From assembly GCA_049999765.1 (NCBI GenBank), contig JBNGIQ010009015.1, forward strand, positions 1 to 64,000: a stretch of DNA of 64,000 bases. Reading direction: 5' to 3'. A program made the position numbers and the translations under genes. Source of the DNA: Phaeoceros laevis. Its lineage: Eukaryota; Anthocerotophyta; Anthocerotopsida; Notothyladales. The notes beneath the pieces were generated by a model that worked only from the letters and a program-made list of their open reading frames with translations, was not told where the DNA came from and made no database searches. Of this stretch, positions 58,301 through 64,000 are shown piece by piece (the stretch's first letter is position 1; every line of letters begins with the position of its first letter).

Positions 58301-59280
58301 TAAGCCTCTGTTTATTGGTGCAGTTTTGGTCGTTTTTGGTTCTTTTCCGAAGCAGCAACCTTGTGTAGTCCTGTAGTTATACGGTTGCATGTTGGCCTGC
58401 TCAAACTGGATCTGACGCTTACTTAATGTGGTCTGTACCTACTTCAACTTCTTCAGGAGTTGAAGCGGTTTCCTACACTACAATCAGAACTTGCTGCTGC
58501 GGCCACAGAAGCCTTGGAAAGGTTTCGAGAAGAAAGCAGGAAGACTTCGTTGAGACTGGTGGATATGGAGGCCAGCTACTTGACAGTTGATTTTTTTAGA
58601 AAGCTTCCTCAAGAAATTGAGAAGGGCGGAAATCCAGTGGCATCAACGATGGAACGCTACACTGAAGGCCACCTTAGGAGAATTGGTACGTACCAAACGC
58701 TAAGCTTAGTTGGGACATTTACGAATTTCAGGGAGGTAGTTTGGGCGTTTGGGCCATCACAGGTCCGCTGTGAGCATCCTTTCTCAGAGTATTGTATGTT
58801 TCTGGAGGTGCAGCAGGTTGTTTGTAGAAGCCTGGAGTGATTAGGTCACGCTTTTGGTTTTTTTATCGCTGGTGGTTTATTTGCACTGATAGCTGACTTT
58901 GTGGGGTGCATGTTTAACAGGCTCAAATGTGTCGGCCTATGTTGGAATGGTCATGGACTTGCTACGGAACTCCATTCCCAAGGCAGTAGTGCATTGTCAA
59001 GTCCGAGAGGCCAAGAGGGCATTGCTGGACAACTTCTATGCCCAAGTTGGCAAACGAGAGGTCAACCATCGCCAGCAGCTGTTGCATCTTTTGTCTACAA
59101 TGCTGGAGATTTAATGACATTGACTTGGGGGGCTGGTTTTCTTGTGGACAGGGTAAGCAACTGGCGACCATGCTGGATGAGGACCCTGCCTTGATGGAGC
59201 GGAGAGAGAGTCTGGCCAAGAGGCTCGAGCTTTACAAGAATGCCCGCGACGAGATTGATGCTGTGGCCTGGGCGAAGTGA
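55307..59280 (+). CDS. DRP1: Dynamin-related protein DRP1 (phragmoplastin family), 16 exons
   Basis: Exons: 55307-55435, 55537-55600, 55872-55976, 56176-56277, 56433-56483, 56576-56637, 56741-56831, 56960-57024, 57135-57329, 57416-57535, 57719-57789, 57875-58100, 58249-58299, 58457-58685, 58921-59060 and 59152-59280. All are GT-AG with consistent phases, giving 1830 nt and 609 aa, the usual DRP1 length. GTPase motifs: P-loop GGQSSGKSS (41-49), switch [19 protein letters not shown] and TKLDLMDKG. The middle/stalk region follows ([48 protein letters not shown]). The GED ([20 protein letters not shown]) and C-terminal [13 protein letters not shown] complete it. No PH or proline-rich domain is present, which separates DRP1 from DRP2. 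DRP1 assembles on membranes at the cell plate and clathrin-coated pits to drive fission or tubulation. No irregularity seen. Confidence 0.96.
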
Positions 59281-62200
59281 GTTGAGGCGGGAGCTTTTTT
59301 TTGTGTCGTTACACATTTTGAGAGGGGCAACCCAGGGCTTTTGGCGGTTGGGCCGATCTAGCGGCGCTAGATTTCCAATTCATGTTGGTCCAATTGTGCT
59401 GGCCTGACTGCATTGGCGGCGAAGAGCTGCTGTGGACCTTGTCGTCCATTATTTTTACCGGTTCACAATAGATCCAGGGGGTTATTTTTTTGCCATTGCA
59501 GTGCATCTGCGAGGCTCAGTCCTGCTTTCACAGGGCTTCTGTCCATATTTGTAATTGAAGTAACTGGATGCTATTATTCTATTTGCAAGTGGAAAGTTGT
59601 CACTGGAGGGATTGCCATGTGATTAGCCAAAGTGTCTTGTAGTGGAAAGGCACTTAAGTGGTGGTGCTTGGCGTCAGTAACTGGTTCTTCCCAGAACCGG
59701 TGGGTAGGTTGTCAAGTACTGGAATGTGCAACAAACTCATTGGACCTTTTCTTTTTTCAACCTACCTTGGGAGTAGGTTCTAGAATGGCAACAGGTTATT
59801 TGTGGTTTTGGCTTGACACTGGTGGTGGTGGAGTGTGAATAGGGGCACAGCCGAAAAGGCACAAAGGATGGAAGTACTGGTATTCAACCATGTCATGTGT
59901 TTGCAGGGTGACACTGCCAGATCCTGTGGTGGACGAGCGTCCGGCACTGTTCAGTATGGCGAGCAGCAGCAGTTTATTAGAATGAACCAAAAACAACTTG
60001 TTGCCCATGCTAGGAGCTAGGACATACCATACGAGCAGCAGAAGATGCAGGTATAATAACTCCCCCTGATTGCCTCCGAGTGACCCTTTGGTCAGTTGCT
60101 CTCACTGGCGCTGATCGCTGCAGGCTTAGACCAGTCTTTAATGACGTGAACACAAAGATTAATGAGCGGAGTTTGTGCAGTCGCATGCATGACTGGTCCA
60201 CCTCGGCCACAAGGCAAATCTACCTAACCCAACCCCACCTGCGGTGCTGCTGCCGCGAGGAGTGATTGATCCGCCATTTTTTGCAGCAAACAAGGAGGAT
60301 TTCTGGGGAGCGAAAAAGGGAGGAGGCAGAAAAAGGAAGGACGAAAACGACCAACAAGGGAAGAAGAGGACGCCGGTTTACCCTGTCTTCTGGCGCCAGC
60401 ACAGCACAGCAGTACAGCACAACGCACAACCACGACTAGATGATACATCCTGGCCGTCGGATGCCCAAAGTATGATATTGGGGACAAACAAACACATCAA
60501 TCGGCATCGGGCTTCTACCAACTACAACCGACTACTATTTACATTGTGCCCTTGTTTTGTTTCCTTCCTTGGCCTGTGGCTGATGAGCTGATGAGCGGAA
60601 GAGGATACGTGATACGATACGAGCTGGTTCACGTGACGCTGAAAGCGTGTGAGAAGGCAAGGTATGTATGTGCACGTTGTCAGGGCCCTCTTGGGGGTAT
60701 GGATACAGTCTGGCTCGGACGAGGACCCCTTTCCCATCACATCACAGGTTTGTGTGATGCTTTCTTATTAAGGCCTGGAGTCTGGACTGTATAGAGTAGC
60801 AGTAGCAGTCCACCACTGGGCGGTGTGCCGTAGAGAGCTGGCTGGGGCTGGGGATGTACATACGGACGAAGAACCGTAGATAGATAGGAGCCGGTACTTA
60901 TTATTATTAGTACCACTCTGGCTGGCGGACTGTGCTCCTGGGATTATTAGCAGCAGATAGATAATAACTGGGACGCAGCAGGGCAGGGCAGGGCAGGGCA
61001 TGGCAGCGTCACGGCAACGGTGTCTCTCTCTACACGGGGCACGGCATGACCCCCGCGGGTCGGCCCGAATCGGGCGGGCGCCGGATTTAGCAAGCAGGTG
61101 CACAGGTTCCCGAGCAAGGGGAAAACTGAAGGTCAATGTGGGCCTGGTAGAGCCTGGCATGCGAGCAGGCCAGGCTGGGAGCAGCAGTCGAGGAATGAAG
61201 GCCTCTAGTATTCCATGTTACTGTAGCGAGTCCGCTCTCCCACAACAAACAGTGAAGAAGAGGAGGGCCGAGACTCTGGACTCGACTCTACTCGATCGGG
61301 AGACAATCATCATCGGGGCTCCTGGGCAGCAAGTCAAAAGTGGGACCCTTGGGTTCCGGGACCCGCCGGCGTGTAGGACGGGTTGACGGGCCGGGGTGAC
61401 TGGCAGGACGGGACGGGCTGTGGTCCTTGGGGAAGCCAAGGGAGGGAAGAAGGGGCATCCAATCCCGTGAATGAGCCAGGACTGGGAGGACGTTTGTTTG
61501 GTTTTTATTTGCTGCAACAGCCCGTGACACATGCTGGCTGGGGACGCCCGGCCCGATTCGGCCAGAGGAGCCATAGCCAGCGAGCAGCAGGCCGTCTTGA
61601 ATGCATTTGTGTTCCCGAGGCGGCCCGGTTCGGCCCGGCCCGAGCCTGTTCATGTTGCCAGGTGGAGTCGGTGTGGAATTTCGGAAGGAGGAGGAGATAT
61701 TTGGGAAAATGGGTGGGAAATCTCCAACTTCCCGTCCCGGCAGGCTACATAGTCGAGCTGGAGCAGAGGGGGCAGGCAGGGCAAAAGCCACGGAACACGC
61801 TGCCCTGGTGGATGGGCTGGCGGGCTCGCGTCCCGAGGGAGAGGTGGCACCTCATTGGCGGGCAAGCCCTCGCGAGCGGGGAATCAATTGGACGCCCGGC
61901 GAATAGGAACGGTTCGGTCGCGAAGAAGGAAGGGTATGACACACTCACCGCGCCATGCATATCTCCCCTTTATGCCTGGCTACATCTAGTGAAAAAGGTG
62001 AAAGCAGAAAAGCAAAAAAAACTCAAACGGAACAGATAAACCCCCACCTCCTTCTACAGCAGTGTAAACAGAATCTAAAAGCGAAGGAAGGGGGGCATGC
62101 AGGCCCACACCACGTGGTGTGGGGCCTCTTCCTTCCTTTGCTGCTTGCTTCTTCCTTTTCCGTCGTTCCCTAACGAACCATCCAGGGAGGGCGGCTCTTT

Positions 62201-62300
62201 TAACTCTAACTAACCAGCTAACTAGAGACGACTAGTTTGTGTTAGTTGGCAAGTCGTGGGGCTGACCATTGATGCCCTGCCCAAGCCCTGCCCCGCTCTG
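59281..62300. other. Downstream of DRP1, no gene recognised
   Basis: The first few hundred bases are DRP1 3' untranslated region. The rest has many overlapping open frames on both strands with biased composition and no domain. GC content rises beyond 60900, which lengthens chance frames. A CAGGG repeat lies near 60980-61000. Confidence 0.45.
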
Positions 62301-64000
62301 CCCCCCTCCGCTTTTTTAGTATAAAGGCAGCGTGGCTTTGTCTCCGCTTTACCGACCAGCCCGCGCCTTAAAATAGGCGTCCGCCATAATCACGCCCACA
62401 CCCACACCACCGCACCGCACAGCCTCTATGCCGCACCATCATCATCATGATTACATACAGAATCCGCCGTTCCGTCCGTCCCCGTCCCTCCTCCCTTCCC
62501 TCCACATACATACATGCATGCAATGCATACGTCGTGCATCCATGCCGATCATGTCCATGCATGCATATTATGAAGATGACATCACCATCATCATCATTCC
62601 ATGATACAGGCAGGAAGGAGGCCAGCTCGTCATGGGGGCCGTACCACCCCCACCTCCCCCTCGCCTGCCACTCGGCCGTACCAATGCACCAGGCAGGCGC
62701 GCAAAGCGCAGCGCAGCACAGCGCAGCACAGGGTGGGCATTCCCGGCCCGTTTCGGGCTTTTCGCATGGTGGCAGAGACGAGGGAGGCCCCTCCACCACT
62801 TGCTTTTGCCCTAGCTTCAATTATAGGGGCCCAGGCGTCCCCTGTATTATACTAGTATCCCTCGGTCCCTGCTCCTAACGGCAAGGCTGACGCAGCGCCG
62901 CGTTTATGAGGGCTGCCTTCGCTATGGCTGGATGGCAAGCTGGCTAGCTGGCCTCTTGCCCTGCCTACAGTGGTAGCCCACGACTTGAGCAGGTTTATTC
63001 TGAAGCAAGCAGGGGGAACAGGGCCGTCACCGGCGCCGGTGACCAGTCCTCGAGGAACAAGTGGTGCGCGCGCGCCGCGGCCCGGTCCGGGCCGATGCGG
63101 CCCGATGCGGGAGGCGGGCGCGCCGGGCGATGTGATTGTGATGCGATTTATGCCGATTGCGGTGACGAGAGTGATGAGAGCGCTCATCACACCTCACCTT
63201 CTGGTTTTTTTGGGTTATTAGGGCAGGGGCAGGTGGCGTGGAAATCGCGGTGCCTGCACGTGCGCGCATGGTGGCGGGCTTACCGGCACGTCCCCCGGCA
63301 GGCCTGGTTTGGGAAGGGGGTGAAAAACAAACCCTAACCTCTTTAACCCCACCCCCGTCCGGCGGACCGTTGCGATTCTTATCTTTCTTTCACCGGCGAG
63401 CGAACAAAAAGTCAGTGCAGTCAGTCGGTCGGTCGGTCAGATCTTGGCGGAGAGGAGAGCAGCAGCCAAGCCATCTCAAACCGTTAGGCTCGTCCCCGAC
63501 CGAGTAATGGCGGGCACACCAGATACCTTCGGAGTCGGGAATTTAGCGCGACGGTTGGAGCATTAGTGCGCGAAATTTCCGGCCGGGGTTCGAATCAGCT
63601 TCACCGCAATCGGATTACCAATCAGAAGCCAACTAAACCGGGTGCTTGAGATGAATGCTCCTCTGGCACGTGCTGTGCTGCTGCTGGCTCCCATTGAATG
63701 CGAGGCAAGATCCATCCATCCATCAATCCTGGTGGTATGATGATGAAAGTGAAGTGGCCACCCTCCTAAAGTAGGAAGACAGGGCTAGTGTGACCGCAGC
63801 CACCCCCGGGGCAGCCTGCTATTCTGGGCCTTGTCGTTAATAAAGGTGGTAAGTTTCGCAAGTACGCCGGTTCCATGCAGCAAAGCCCGGAACAAATGGT
63901 AAGGGGGCCATCAGGCGGTGAGGGGAAAGGGGGCCATAATGAGAATTGTGTAATGAGACAAGCATACAGCAAAACATGCAAGAAAACATGGCCTGCCGGA
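62301..64000. other. Right end, possible promoter but no gene recognised
   Basis: TATAAAG at 62320-62326, preceded by a C-rich tract and followed by pyrimidine-rich DNA, looks like a core promoter, but no supported coding exon follows within the window. Short repeats (ATGCATGCA near 62513 and ATCATCATC near 62440 and 62588) and very GC-rich DNA (63060-63130) occur. GGTTCGAATC at 63587 resembles a pol III B box, without a convincing A box. Confidence 0.35.

Noticed and set aside
60900-63510. Many long overlapping frames in GC-rich DNA
   Set aside because: High GC reduces stop frequency; frames are open on both strands and contain no motif.
63537-63610. Possible SINE or tRNA-like element with GGTTCGAATC
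   Set aside because: The B-box-like motif is present, but the A box fails the consensus and no cloverleaf, A-tail or flanking duplication is seen.

Overview
The window is nuclear DNA of a land plant. The evidence is a multi-exon V-ATPase B subunit, a DRP1-type dynamin, a UVSSA homologue and a PGSIP-like GT8 enzyme, plus an intronless PLS-class PPR gene, many copia elements, a PIF/Harbinger element and a eukaryotic tRNA-Asp. Short GT-AG introns (about 65-350 nt) and intronless PPR genes with degenerate tandem copies point to a seed-free plant of lycophyte or fern grade. That placement is inference; no marker in the window fixes the species.

Layout. 0.8-11 kb is genic: an intronless plastid-type protein of the At3g49140 family (-), a 15-exon DUF726 alpha/beta-hydrolase (+, 675 aa, every junction in frame) and an intronless GT8 protein with a second, degenerate GT8 domain (-). 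11.4-15.2 kb holds a tandem duplication and a decayed PIF/Harbinger element with convergent Myb-like and DDE transposase genes. 16.8-22.3 kb contains relics: a PPR pseudogene, a frameshifted helical-repeat gene with a tandemly duplicated 5' part, and a LINE fragment. 22.4-37.2 kb is a copia cluster of at least four families, with an inverted pair of 3' ends around 2.8 kb that carries a possible PD-(D/E)XK nuclease ORF. 37.2-39.1 kb is a truncated DUF726 pseudogene with telomere-type repeats inserted.

39.6-49.9 kb is genic again: UVSSA (-), a PPR pseudogene and its intact 1177-aa paralogue (+), tRNA-Asp(GUC) and a small plastid membrane protein gene (+). A 285-bp inverted repeat brackets this block. 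50.1-53.4 kb is V-ATPase B (-). It has 14 exons with canonical junctions and one exon whose acceptor, like that of the next exon, is not canonical. 55.3-59.3 kb is a 16-exon dynamin-related DRP1 gene (609 aa). I recognise no gene in 59.3-64 kb.

The genes do not form one pathway. They are housekeeping functions (vacuolar acidification, cell-plate and endocytic fission, transcription-coupled repair, organelle RNA editing, glycosylation) set among repeats. I hand-spliced the exon coordinates from GT-AG signals, reading frame and remembered family conservation. No alignment or database search was run.
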